Shown: in pieces, positions 1 to 10,866 of the stretch
Layout of the letters: each line of letters starts with the position of its first letter
Position numbering within the stretch: position 1 is the stretch's first letter
From: Ceratopteris richardii
Taxonomy: Eukaryota; Streptophyta; Polypodiopsida; Polypodiales; Pteridaceae
Reading direction: 5' to 3'
DNA: 64,000 nucleotides
NCBI GenBank assembly: GCA_020310875.1
Contig: CM035417.1
Span: 85,474,417 to 85,538,416, forward strand
The notes under the pieces: model-generated
Told to the model about the DNA's origin: nothing
What the model saw: only the letters and a program-made list of their open reading frames with translations
Database searches by the model: none
Translations under genes and position numbers: made by a program

Positions 1-620
1 AACAACAATGATCAGAAGCACATCATTTGCATGCTTCACATATAAGGTGCTTTTAGTTGGTCTGTTCTCAAAACCATGTGCAATTAGATAGGCATGTATC
101 TTTTCATACCAAGTATGTGGTGCTTGTTTCAAACCATATAATGTCTTTTTCAACCTGCACACTTGGTTTTCATGCCCTTTTTGCACAAAGCCACAGGGCT
201 GAAAAACATATACTTCTTCATGCAAATCACCATTCAAAAATGGAGTTTTAATGCCGAATTAATGTACATTCAGACCATGATGAGCTGCAAGTGCACATAT
301 GCTATGAATAGTAGTCATTCGACATGTGGGAGCAAAGGTCTCATCAAGGTCAATGCCTCTTTCCTTAGCATAACCCTTTGCAAAAAGCCTAGCTTTATAC
401 CTGCCAATTCTTCCATGAGGCTTACACTTTGGCAGCTTGTATACCCACTTAGTGCAAATGGCTTTCTTGTAAGGAGGCAAGTCACATAAAGGCTAGGTAC
501 CATTTTTCATGATAGCATCATATTCTGATTGCATACGAGCCATCCAATTTTTAGAATTTTGTGCTTCATCAAACAAAACAGGCTCAGTCTCATCACAGAG
601 CCTAGAGGCCACACCTGGTA
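1..620 (-). pseudogene. Ty1/copia reverse transcriptase fragment (block D0)
   Basis: Part of a copia polyprotein reverse transcriptase (RVT_2 type), which copies element RNA into DNA in cytoplasmic particles. Read from 620 downwards it gives an acidic pre-RT stretch, then KWVYKLPKCKPHGR, KARLFAKGYAKERG and DETFAPT (259-480). A TAA stop at about 259-261 follows NVH, where other copies of the family have a glutamine codon. After it come IKT, VYVFQPCGF, VCRLKK and [14 protein letters not shown]. The window edge cuts it before the YVDD box. The same TAA occurs in the copies at 9,788 and 23,842, so this is a dead, duplicated copy. Protein family assignment is firm; it cannot encode a working enzyme. 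Confidence 0.9.
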
Positions 621-1224
621 CTTGTAATGCTCAGTGCAACGAGTATAGTAGGAATTGGATAAATTCCTTTTACACGTATCTAATCAACTTATTAATCTAA
701 TGGTTCCAAGTGGAATCACTTGAAATGATCAACTATACACAGAGAAAGCAATTTAGCAAATTAATCATTACCCCCGATTTTTCAGGACCTCTGTAGAGTT
801 TGATTAGTTGGATGCGCTTCTCCAAATTTGCTAAATCGATTTGCTTCAAATTTGGCAGAATGTAGATATCTTGGAGTTGCTTCCAACAAGCTATACATAA
901 TTGAATTTGGGGGAGAAATGAGTGAGATATGAGCAACACCAGTTGACAGTGAGAAATGACAATAACAGAGATATCATAGATGAACAATGTAGGTATAATG
1001 TATTAATGAACAATGTTGTACAAGATCATAGGCTTGGTAATCATAGCCTTATGATAGAGATTAGTGTAGGCTACAATGTATGCCTTACACATAACCAAAA
1101 TGGCAATGGAGAGCTCAGGAAATCATCACTCTAACCGTGCATTTTTCACGTGAGTTTATATAAGTGTTCCATTCAAATTTGAATTTGAATTTAACTTTTG
1201 GATCTCTCTGAAAGTGAACCTTCA
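621..1224. repeat. Non-coding tail of block D0
   Basis: This stretch matches about 10,136-10,755 and, with one deletion, 24,188-24,629. It holds no recognised gene. A 70-codon plus-strand frame at 922-1,134 is open in all three copies, but it resembles nothing I know and may be chance. Homology with the other copies stops abruptly at 1,224, where CACTA-1 sequence begins. Confidence 0.75.
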
Positions 1225-1663
1225 TTCTTGGAGATTAGGGTTTTAGGATTTTAATATATAGATTACATATATACACAAACACACATATACATATACTACA
1301 TACATACATGTAGATACACATGCATACAAAAATATACCTATTTTAGATTTAAATCTTTAAGATTAGGGTTTTAGGTTTATAACACTTACATAAGATATAT
1401 GCACACATACACATGTGTAATACATATATACATGTATATACACATGTATACAAAAATATACATATTTTAGGTCTACATATTTAAGATTAGGGTTTTAGGG
1501 TTTAGTATTTCAGATTTAGGTCTAAGTCTTTCTGATTAGGGTTTTAGGATTTTAATACGTAGATTACATATATACACAAACACACATATACATATAATAC
1601 TTACATACATGTAGATACACATGCATACAAAAATATACATAGAATTTTAAGATTAGGGTTTTA
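1225..1663. repeat. Telomere-motif-rich 5' region of CACTA-1
   Basis: The motif GATTAGGGTTTTAGGGTTT and shortened forms recur every 60-140 bp (near 1,226, 1,363, 1,482, 1,538, 1,650), separated by CATA/CACA tracts. The motif resembles the plant telomere repeat TTTAGGG; its complement AAACCCTA is the telo-box. The arrangement is interspersed, not a true telomere array. The same arrangement occurs in CACTA-2 (36,866-37,790). Confidence 0.7.
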
Positions 1664-2160
1664 ATTAAATATATATAATTAAATATATAAAATTAAATAT
1701 ATAAAAATAGGATTACGTAAGGAAAAAAAATCTGAATATATAAATAAATACATATATAAAATAAGATAATTATATACATAAATAAATATAAAAAGAACTA
1801 GTGTTTTAAATAATTTAATTAAATATATATAATTAAATATATAAAATAAAATATATAAAAATAGGATTACGTAAGAAAAAAAATCTGAATATATAAATAA
1901 ATATATATATAAAATAAGATAATTATATACATAAATAAATATTAAAAGAACTAGTGTTTTGAGAAATTTAATTAAATATTTATAATTAAATATATAAAGT
2001 TAAATATATAAAAATAGGATTACGTAAGAAAAAAAATATGAGTATATAAATAAATATATATATAAAATAATATAATTATATACATAAATAAATATAAAAA
2101 GAACTAGTGTTTTAAATTATTTGCTTAAATATATATAATTAAATATAATTAAGTAAAGAA
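1664..2160. repeat. About 153-bp AT-rich minisatellite in CACTA-1
   Basis: The landmark ATAGGATTACGTAAG occurs near 1,708, 1,861 and 2,014, giving a period of about 153 bp over roughly 3.3 copies. Each unit also has AATTAAATATATA, AAATCTGAATATATAAATAA and AAGAACTAGTGTTTTA. Related units with a similar period are in CACTA-2 at about 37,770-38,420. Confidence 0.75.
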
Positions 2161-2310
2161 AAAATTTGAATATATAAATACACAAACACACATACTTATA
2201 TACCTATCTATATTCACATATATATACATATACACATATATATACACATGCATACATATATATACATGTTTTAGTTTTAGGTCATTTGGATTAGGGTTTT
2301 AGGGTTTAGG

Positions 2311-2788
2311 CATACATATAGGTTAATTAAGAGAGAAAAAATCTGAATAAATAAATATATATATATATATATAAAATAGGATCAATCAAGAAAAAATCTG
2401 AATATATAGATAAAATAGGATAGCTATATAGATTAAGGTTTTAAAACTAGGATTTTAAGTTTTTTTAGGTATTTAAGTATTTAGGTCTTTAAGAGTTAGA
2501 TTTTTAGGTTTAATAAAAAAAGAAATGTTCTAAAATATTCTAAAATGTCCATACATATAGGTTAATTAAGAGAAATAAAATCTGAATAAATAAATAAATA
2601 TATATATAAAATAGGATCAATCAAGAAAAAATCCGAATATATAGATAAAATAGGATAGCTATATAGATTAGGGTTTTAAAACTAGGATTTTAAGTTTTTT
2701 TAGGTATTTAAGTATTTAGGTCTTTAAGAGTTAGATTTTTAGGTTTAATAAAAAAAGAAATGTTCTAAAATATTCTAAAATGTCCATA
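2311..2788. repeat. Two tandem about 240-bp units just upstream of the transposase
   Basis: The units start at about 2,311 and 2,551, both with CATACATATAGGTTAATTAAG, and end at TCTAAAATGTCC. They are nearly identical and abut the first transposase ATG. CACTA-2 has only one corresponding unit before its ATG at 38,991, so the doubling is specific to CACTA-1. Confidence 0.75.
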
Positions 2789-2797
2789 TTATAGCAG

Positions 2798-5700
2798 ATG
2801 GGTTCTTTGGATCCTGAAGAGAGAATGGCATGTCCTTGCACACAGTGCAAGTATCAAATTTGATCGGAAACGACGGATTTGTACTGCACATGTTAGAGAG
2901 TATGGATCCTTTGATAGGAGTCGACTGGAAAACCTACGCTATCATTCGCATGGTACCCTAGGTGAGCCAATGGATCCAAACGACATTGCACCGGTAACAT
3001 CTTGTGGAGAAAAGAGAGCAAAAAAGCACTTAGACGTAGAAGCAAGCACTAATAATATTACACAGAATGAGCATATGGAAGATATGCTTGAAGCTTTTTA
3101 TGAGATGGACGAAAATCATGATGGTGAAGAAGGTGTCGACGAGAGTTTCATGGACACAATAGAAATTCCACGATCAGAAGTTGATGAAGAATATGAAAAC
3201 ATGCGAAGATTAGCTCGTTTACCACTTTACAATGGAGCAGAGATATCTGTACTACGTGCTTCACTTGCGATGCTCAATCTGCAATCCATTTATGGATGGT
3301 CAGATAGTAGTGTCACTGAATTGTTCAGGTAAGTGGAGAAAAAATTGGCTTTCATTGTTGTATCACAATAACTTCATTTACTAATATCATTTTAATTGCT
3401 TATTGCAGGCTTCTTAAAGATCAAATTTTGCCAGAGGGCAAGGACATGCCTCCAACACGTGGAGATGCAAAAAAAGTTTTACAGTCCATTGGAATGGATC
3501 ATACAAAAATTCATGCTTGTCCAAATGATTGCATTCTCTTTTGGAATGAGTATGAGCATCTCCATGTATGTCCAAAGTGTGGAGCAAATAGATTTAGAGA
3601 AGACGTTATAGGCGAAGCAATCCCCGCAAAGGTTCTTCACCACTTTCCTATCATTCCACGAATTAAGAACATGTTTAGATGCAAATCTATAGCTGAGTTA
3701 ATGTCATGGCATACAAAGAGTAGGTCTACAGATAATGTAATGCGAGTGCCAGTTGACTCTGATGCTTGGAAGCACATAGATAGTAAGTGGCGAGAGTTTG
3801 CTAGTGAGCCTCGGTCCATACGTCTAGGCCTAGCTATGGATGGAGTGAATCCATTTGGATTACGCAGTTCTTCATGGAGCACATGGCCTGTATGTTTGGT
3901 CAATTATAATATCCCACCATGGTTGGCCACAAAGAAAGGCCATTTATTATTAGCTCTTATTGTACCAGGTAAGTATAAGGTAAAAAATATGGATGTATAT
4001 CTTGCACCACTTGTAGAAGAACTGCACATTTTATGGGATGGGATCACTGTGCGTGACATGTCTCAACCTATAAGAAGACGAGATGTGCGAGTGCAAGGCA
4101 TACTTATGTGGACAATGCATGATTGGCCTGGTTATGGTGAATGTTCAAGTTTATCGATTTCAGGTTACCATGCTTGTCCTTTATGCGGACCACGACTCAA
4201 AGCACGCTATTCCAAAGCACTATGTAAAGCTGTCTATGAAGGACATCATAGATATTTGCCTGATGGGCATGTTTTATGTGAAGGACAAATTGGTCGACAA
4301 GCGCAACACCAAATGAAAGCTAGCGATTGGAAACAATTGTGGGATTCAAAAAATCCAGTTGCTGGCATGAAACGGTTGTCCATTTTTCATGAAATCCCTT
4401 ATTGGAGTGAATTGGTGATCAATCATTTGGTAGAGCCGATGCATATTTTCAAGAATGTGGGAGAGATGCTTTGGAAAACTTTGATCGAAAAGAAAGAAAG
4501 CAAAGCACAAAGGGACAACCTAGAAGAGCGAGGTCGTATGCGAGAGTTGTGGGCATTTACTAAGCCCAACGGAACAATATCGTTACCAAGAGCTCCTTGG
4601 GTGCTTCGCAGGATGGAAGAGCAACAAGTGAAGAAAACAATTTCAGAGTTTCGTACACCTACTGGATGCATGAGATGTCTAAAGACTACTTTCACGCAAA
4701 ACAACGATCTTGCAGGACTCAAGTCTCATGATTGGCACACGTTTTTACAGTTTGTGCTCCCTGTAGCCCTAAAAGATTGTCTTTCAGAGGATGTACGAAA
4801 AACCATTTATAAAATTAGTTCTATAGTACGGTGGATATCTTCTAAAGAGATAAATAGAGATAGCATAGAGAGTGCGAAACTCAATGCTATCGAGGCTGTT
4901 TGTATGGTAGAGAAATACTTTCCCACAAGTATTCTCACTATTCAACTTCATTTACTGGTTCATGTAGTAAATAAAGTTGCAATAGCAGGAACTGTCCATA
5001 GTCGATGGATGTTCTTCTTAGAGTGCTTTATAAAGACATTAAAAGGGTTTGTTTGACACAGAGCACGTCCAGAGGGTAGCATGGCAGAGGGATGGCTTGT
5101 ACAAGAATCTCTTGTATTCATTACTGAGTTTCTACGTATATAGGATCCCAAAATGCCTCGCTTATGGAGCGATGATGAAGATGTTCGTCTTGTAGGCGAT
5201 GAACCACAAGGTAAAGGATTGCAAAGAAAAATGGATGCAGCTTTCAGAGACAAGGCAATGAAGTTTTGCATAGTTAACTCTGAGCCTATGCAAAAGTGGT
5301 TAGAAAGAGATGAACTTGCCAAGGAAACTAACGCAAAGGAAAGAGCTCAGTTTCGAAGAAATCGTTCTACCCGATTTTTGCCTCTTCCAGAAAATCTTCG
5401 ACCTCTCCCACCTTTTCCAACGAGCAGATGGCTAGATGCAGCGGTTTCACAAGCAAAGGCAGCGGGTGAAGATATCTCTGAAGAAGAAGAAGAACTCGCA
5501 AAAGGATGTGATTGGGAGTATATCAAATACGGTGCACTATGGTCTCATGGAGGACACTTTCAAATCGCACGAATCGATCAAAACCGGTATACTTTTGATA
5601 GTGGAGTGATGGTGATTTTTTTGCAAAAAAGTAGAGCGAGTGCAAGAGATGATAATGCTCTAGAAGGCGAGTTAGATTATTGTGGTGCGTTTCAAGACAT

Positions 5701-6193
5701 CTTGAAACTATCTTCTAGAAAGTTTGATTACTTTGTTTTTGACGTGAAATGGTTCAAAGTAGTCACCTCTGGAAGAAACGCAACAGTGAGACGAGATAAG
5801 AGCGATTTGCTTCAAGTCGACTCCACAAGATTTTGGATAGATGAAAGGGATACATTTGTACTTCCCGAACACTGTGAGCAAGTTGTTTTTATACCAGATT
5901 CAAAAGACCCAAAGTGGCTATATGTTTTACAAGTCGCTCCACGTAGTAGACAAATTTTTGAAAATGCAGATGTAGAAGAAAGTCCATCTCTAGTGGACTC
6001 AGAGATTCATTCGATAGTTGAGGAGGAAGAGATCATTGTTCCAGAGGAAGAGGTCAGTGTTCAAGAAGACGAAGCAATAGACGATGATCAGGAGGAGACC
6101 AGCATAGCAAGCGATTTAGAAGCCATCAATTTAGAGATAGATATTCTCGGTGCATCGGATCTTCAAGAGGATGCTAGAATAGAGGACTTTTGA
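2798..6193 (+). pseudogene. CACTA TNP2-type transposase, disrupted
   Basis: Catalytic transposase of the CACTA element, acting in the nucleus on the terminal repeats. Exon 1 starts at ATG 2,798 (MGSLDPEERMACPCTQC, the Cys-rich transposase-associated domain) and runs to 3,328. An 80-bp intron follows (GTAAGT at 3,329, TTGCAG ending 3,408). Exon 2 carries LPEGKDMPPTRGDAKKVL, HACPNDCILFWNEYEHL and CPKCGANRF, then the Transposase_21 core with LGLAMDGVNPFG and SRWMFFLE in the DUF4218 part. From 5,153 it has a DUF4216-like part (LDYCGAFQDI, FDVKWFKV) and an acidic tail. Damage: one extra G at 2,862 shifts the frame; TGA at 5,054-5,056 follows KTLKGFV; TAG is at 5,141-5,143. After each stop the same frame continues with family-like sequence (ARPEGSMAEGWLVQES). 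Family call is strong; function as it stands is unlikely. Confidence 0.88.
3329..3408 (+). other. Intron 1 of the TNP2 gene
   Basis: The donor is CAG/GTAAGTGG and the acceptor TATTGCAG/GC, 80 bp apart. Joining the flanks restores an unbroken family-typical reading, ELFR followed by LLKDQILPEGK. Confidence 0.8.
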
Positions 6194-6204
6194 ATAAAAG
6201 ACTT

Positions 6205-6291
6205 GTACGTACTAATTTTTGGTTTTTTTTTGTTTATTCCCTATATTATTTTTCTTATCGCATGCTAATTATTTGAGTTCTTTTATTATAG
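6205..6291 (+). other. Probable intron between the TNP2 stop and the second CACTA gene
   Basis: A GTACGT donor lies just after the TNP2 stop at 6,193 and an acceptor TTTTATTATAG ends at 6,291, six bases before the ATG of the second gene. A CTAAT branch-like motif lies near 6,265. In maize En/Spm the two proteins come from one alternatively spliced transcript; this spacing would allow the same. No transcript evidence is available. Confidence 0.45.
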
Positions 6292-6297
6292 AGCACG

Positions 6298-7549
6298 ATG
6301 GGAGACAGTCCTCCAGTCACTCCACAGTCCATGATAGAGGAGCAGTTTTCGGAGTTCATCTCTCAGGTTCCTCTTGCATATATGGCCGCTGCATCACAGT
6401 ATTGGATCGCTCATGGTAGCACTCCTCTTGGCCTCACTCCTGGCGGCCTTACTCCTGTTGGCCTCACTCCCGCTGGCCTCCCTCCCGCCGGTGTCACTCC
6501 CGCCGGTGTCACTCCTGCCGGTGTCACTCCTGAGGGTGGTGCTACTCCCGTAGGAGGTATGTCTCCTAGCTTTGTGACTCCACCACGACCATCTTTGCAG
6601 CGATCTCCTACTGGATCTACTAGTAGACATGTGCGTTTGACACCTCAGCGCGATACAGGGTCTGGCCCGTCTCGTAGATCGAGGTCACGCTCTGGAGCAC
6701 GAGGTTCTAGGAGTGGATCTACACGTAGGTCTGGAGGCGGAGGAGGCGGTTGTTGTGGAGGCAGTGCGCCGGACGTTGTGTCGCCCGCTTCTACTCCTAG
6801 GACGAGTACCTCAGATGTAGGTACGCCACGTAGTACACCACGCAGTACACCATGTACACCTTGGGGTGCTCATGACCATGATGACTCCAAGGTGTATAGT
6901 ATCCGAGATGGAGCTCCGATGATGGATGCGGCTGGCAAAGAAATGCGTGCATGCATACGACAGCTTTGCTCCATCCGATTTGGACACTCCGTCATGCGGA
7001 AATGGAGTGAACAGGATAAAGATCGGAAGAATTATATCACACAAATGATTTACCAGGAGTTCCGACCAGCCGATGAACAGTCGATTGTCAGTTCAGAGTG
7101 GATTCTGCATACCGCACGTGAGGTCATGTCGCATCGACGATGTGAGTCTCGTGATGCATTTAGAGAAGGCTTACCAAAGCCTGTGTGGTTAGATGCTGAG
7201 GAGTGGGACATGATTCGTGATGAGCAATAGCAGACTCCGGATCGATATCGCTTCCAGCGAAATGCCGCAGCCACACGTCTAGACACGGTTGGACCGTCAC
7301 ATTTGGGCAGCGGCGGATACGACACGATGCGTCTGAGTTTGTAAGTACCATTTCATTTATAGAATTTATTTGTGTTAAATTTCTCATATATATTTCTCTA
7401 ATGTTTTTATATTTGTTTCAGGAGCTGGCAATGGGTCGTCCTCCAACACGATCGGAGGAGTCTTGTGGATATAGTCATGGGTTGACTGCACTGTTGCAAG
7501 ACTTGGAGGGACGCAGTGCAGTAGTTTCATGGGAGCGTTTGCGATGAGG
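6298..7549 (+). CDS. TNP1/TnpA-like second CACTA protein, probably interrupted
   Basis: The accessory protein of CACTA elements is expected to bind subterminal repeats. The main frame (6,298-7,230, 310 codons) has an N-terminal segment (EEQFSEFISQVPLAYMAAA) and a repeat region of about nine five-residue units of the LTPGG/LTPAG/VTPAG kind (residues about 41-80). An Arg-Ser and Gly-rich basic stretch (about 100-155) and a Thr-Pro stretch follow. The C-terminal part (about 200-310; IRQLCSIRFGHSVMRKWSEQ, KPVWLDAEEWD) resembles the plant transposase Ptta/En/Spm family. A TAG stops it at 7,228, but the frame stays open beyond (RYRFQRNAAATRLD) to a GTAAGT donor at 7,341; an acceptor ends at 7,421, and the next exon could end near 7,546. 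The phase across that intron does not join cleanly, so the 3' structure is uncertain. Confidence 0.6.
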
Positions 7550-8011
7550 TAATTAATTTATAAACTTGGTTTTTACTTGTTTGTAATTTTCATGTGAATT
7601 TATCTCTTTCCATTAATTTTCTTTGTTGCAAGACTGTTGATATGGAACGTTCTTTGCATGTGGCAGTGGAAGACCAATATTTTGTATTTGATTTCCATAT
7701 GGCAATACATTGTTTTGCCACATTTTGTAAAAGCGTCATATATGACAGTGGTTTGCCACACTCTTGTTCATGCTTCATTATTGAACTATATAACTTCTTT
7801 TGTAAATGGTTCATTGTTCATTCTGATTATCGATCTCTTTTGTGTACAATAATACTCTGTTTCATGAAATCATATTTTGGTTGTCATTAGAGTACACATC
7901 ACATGTACTCGGTTTTTTTTGGGTAGAGTGTATTGTATTTTGTTCAGCAACATCATGGTAATGTTGCTGTAGCAAAAGACAAAACATTCTGCCCAAAAAA
8001 AATTTTGCAGG
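7550..8011 (+). other. CACTA-1 3' non-coding region
   Basis: An AT-rich stretch after the last plausible TNP1 exon. It may contain further introns or the 3' UTR; I see no recognisable coding segment. Small ORFs here have no family resemblance. Confidence 0.5.
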
Positions 8012-8099
8012 TATGGTTGTCGATTTAAGCGATGGTACTCCCAGTAGTGTCATCGGAATAACCGACGGTACACCCAGGAGGCTATGCAGCAAAAACCAA

Positions 8100-8311
8100 T
8101 TACCAACGCGTATACTGATGTTTATACCGGCGCATATACCGACACATATACGGATGCATATACCGATGCTTTTACCGACGTCTAGACCGACGCCTATACT
8201 GACTCTTTGGTATCGATGCGGAGACCGACCTTTACACTGTCGTCGCGGCAAATAAAGCCGCGTTCATTTTCCTCGGTAAAAACCTCGGTATACCATCGAT
8301 CTGTTGTAGTG
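8100..8311 (+). repeat. CACTA-1 right subterminal repeats and terminal inverted repeat
   Basis: Between 8,110 and 8,205 a degenerate 12-bp unit of the form ATACCGACGCAT recurs about eight times. A spaced pair, TTCCTCGGTAAAAACC and CTCGGTATACCATCG, leads into the terminal sequence ending TTGTAGTG at 8,311. Known CACTA elements carry short subterminal repeats bound by the TnpA-type protein, and these are the obvious candidates. CACTA-2 has the same end at 39,110-39,274. Confidence 0.85.
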
Positions 8312-8461
8312 CATCATTTTCACAAGAGAGTCTCTTGGTGCCTTCCCCATTCTTGGTTGTACTCAATTGGTTCATGTAATCGACTCTTTTCTATCTTTTC
8401 CATTTATGTGTACTTTTTGGCACTTGCATAATCTTCTCTGTGTGATTTATTGTACTTGCTT

Positions 8462-8691
8462 TGTTGGAGTTTGGGGTGTGCAGAAGCACACAAACAACAC
8501 AAGGAATAAGATGAAGCTTGGAGCAGAACACACAATACTAAATGTATTACCACTAGAATGTACAAAGATAAGTAACTCGGTAGGGCGATAGGCGTATAAA
8601 CAAGCCAAGGGAAAAAACGTCCTAAAGATGGAAAAAAATGCCCCGATGTTCCTAGAGTGTTCAAACACATCATTACCTAAATATATCAACA
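8462..8691 (-). repeat. Copia-A 3' LTR in D1
   Basis: A 230-bp LTR on the minus strand, with TGTTG at one end and CAACA at the other. It matches the LTRs at 22,516-22,744, 46,897-47,126, 50,943-51,172, 58,932-59,165 and 63,738-63,969. The purine-rich tract that primes plus-strand synthesis lies just to its right (complement of CCCCATGGGAGTG). Confidence 0.85.
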
Positions 8692-10135
8692 AAACCCCAT
8701 GGGAGTGATGCACTGAACAAGGAATCGACACTTATATATAAGGAAGTGCCAAGCAATGTCGAACCAATCCACAAAAGGAAGTAAGCCCAAAGATTTGATG
8801 AAAGCTTCAAACTTGTCCTTAGGCAGAGCCTTTCTGAAAAGGTTGGCAATGTTGTCCTACATGGGTGCATATGCCAAGCTCATCTCTCCAACAGGGAACC
8901 TCTCCCTGACATAATGATAATGCACCTCAATGTGCTTAGAAGTCGAAACAGTAGGCTGCATCTTGGTCAACCAAGATATACATGAACTACCAAGCATGAA
9001 GCAAAAGCCACTAGTGGACACACGAGTGTCATAGCAGCCATCCCAATCAGAGTCAGAAAAGGCATGCAAATTTGGCGGTATTGATCCCCCTTGGGATAAA
9101 ACAATCCAAGTAGTCGGGTACCAAACAAGTAGTGAAGGATGTGCTTAACTGCTGGGTAATGCTTGACACCTGGATAATGCATAAACTTGCTCATCTATGA
9201 GATAGCAAACAGAATATCTTTCCGAGTAATACATAAGTAGATCAAGCATCCAACAGTCTCTTGATAGAGAATAGCATCAAATGCATCTCTAGCATCATGA
9301 AGACTCAATCGTAAACATGTCTCCATAGGAGTGGAAATAGGTTTAAAGTTGTCAAGGCCAAAACACTACAATAATGTGTCAATATTTTAAGCCATCAACT
9401 TGCATAAATTAAATGCCCCAATAATGATGCAAATGCCCCAAAAGGTACATCTCAAATGAGGCATGCAAATCAACCTTAAAATCAGCAATATGCTTCTCAT
9501 GAGGACCAATCCAGCATGTCATCAACATAAACAACAATGATCAGAAGCACATCATTTGCATGCTTCATATATAAGGTGCTTTTAGTTGGACTATTCTCAA
9601 AACCATGTGCAATTAGATAGGCATTTATCTTTTCATACCAAGTATGTGGTGCTTGTTTCAAACCATATAATGTCTTTTTCAACCTGCAAACTTGGTTTTC
9701 ATGCCCTTTTTGCACAAAGCCACATGGCTGAAAAACATATACTTCTTCATGCAAATCACCATTCACAAATGCAGTTTTAATGCCCAATTAATGTACATTC
9801 CAACCATGATGAGCTGCAAGTGCACATATGCTATGAATAGTAGTCATTCGACATGTGGGAGCAAAGGTCTCATCAAAGTCAATGCCTCTTTCCTTAGCAT
9901 AACCCTTTGCAAAAAGCCTAGCTTTATACTTGCCAATTCTTCCATTAGGCTTACACTTTGGCAGCTTGTATACCCACTTAGTGCAAATGGCCTTCGTGCA
10001 AGGAGGCAAGTCACCTAAAGGCTAGGTACCATTTTTCATGATAGCATCATATTCTGATTGCATACGAGCGATCCAATTTTCAGAATTTTGTGCTTCATCA
10101 AACAAAACAGGCTCATTCTTATCACAGAGCCTACA
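8692..10135 (-). pseudogene. Copia-A RT-RNase H fragment in D1
   Basis: The C-terminal half of a copia polyprotein. From the right it carries KARLFAKGYAKERG, DETFAPT, the shared TAA stop (9,788), [31 protein letters not shown] and an intact YVDD box, then a frameshift after DDML (9,497-9,530). Further on are GCLIYLC, MSKFMHYPGVKHY, SDWDGCYDTRVSTSGFCF and CISWLTKMQPTVSTS joined straight to KHIEVHYHYVRERF. Compared with the copy at 50,398-50,868 about 57 residues are missing at that join, including the AEYRA segment and the S-Q-S-A-L segment of RNase H. Non-functional. Confidence 0.88.
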
Positions 10136-10866
10136 GGCCACACCTGGTACTTGTAATGCTCAATGCAACCAGTACAGTAGGAATTGGATAAATTCCTTTT
10201 ACACATATCTAATTAACTTATTAATCGAATGATTCCAAGTGGAATCACTTGAAATGATCAACTATACACAGAGAAAGCAATTTAGCAAATTAATCATTAC
10301 CCTCGATTTTTTTAGGACCTCTGTAGAGTTTGATTAGTTGGATGCGCTTCTCCAAATTTGCTAAATCGATTTGCTTCAAATTTGGCAGAATGTAGATACC
10401 TTGGAGTTGCTTCCAACAAGCTATATATAATTAAATTTGGGGGAGAAATGAGTGAGATATGAGCAACACAAGTTGACAGTGAGAAATGATAATAACAGAG
10501 ATATCATAGATGAACAATGTAGGTATAATGTATTAATGAACAATGTTGTACAAGATCATAGGCTTGGTAATCATAGCCTTATGATAGAGATTAGTGTAGG
10601 CTACAATGTATGCCTTACACATAAACAAAATGGCAATGGAGAGCTCAGGAAATCATCACTCTAACCGTGCATTTTTCACGTGAGTTTATATAAGTGTTCC
10701 ATTCAAATTTGAATTTGAATTTAACTTTTGGATCTCTCTGAAAGTGAACCTTCATTCTTGGAGATATTCCCTCAATGTACAAGTCCACGACTTTTTAGGT
10801 AGGTGATACAAATATTCTCAAGTAAAAAAGAAATGACTTTTACAAAGGTAAAGAGATAAATCTCCA
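10136..10866. other. D1 spacer without a recognised gene
   Basis: AT-rich and conserved in D0 and D2. In D2 about 195 bp is missing between copies of a short TAGAG repeat. No recognised gene or domain. Confidence 0.6.

Larger units (their letters stand above)
1225..8311 (+). mobile_element. CACTA-1, En/Spm-type DNA transposon, left end missing
   Basis: A CACTA superfamily element. Visible parts are an AT-rich 5' region, a TNP2-type transposase (2,798-6,193), a second TNP1-like gene (6,298-7,5xx), subterminal 12-bp repeats, and a right end whose reverse complement starts CACTACAACAGATCGATGG (8,293-8,311). Block D1 resumes at 8,312 with CATCATTTTC; the same site without the element (22,369 region, and inverted near 47,270) reads CCCACATCATTTTC, which fits a 3-bp CAT target duplication. 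No matching CACTACAACA left end is found near 1,225, and the left flank is not the expected continuation of the target, so the left end was lost or rearranged. The gene order matches known plant CACTA elements. Confidence 0.85.

Noticed and set aside
922-1134. 70-codon ORF conserved in D0, D1 and D2
   Set aside because: The copies are nearly identical DNA, so an open frame is expected to be shared; no domain, no start context and no transcript signal.
1225-2310. True telomere or ancient chromosome fusion
   Set aside because: The TTTAGGG-like motifs are interspersed, not head-to-tail arrays, and recur in CACTA-2 in the same arrangement.
4960-5322. 120-codon minus-strand ORF and others opposite the transposase
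   Set aside because: They lie antisense to family-recognisable transposase coding sequence and have no resemblance of their own.
8013-8255. 80-codon plus-strand ORF near the CACTA right end
   Set aside because: It runs through the 12-bp subterminal repeats and reads as a periodic peptide.
9360-9375. CACTACAA as a possible CACTA left end
   Set aside because: The string lies within copia-A pol sequence and is present at the same place in other copies, without adjacent terminal-repeat sequence.
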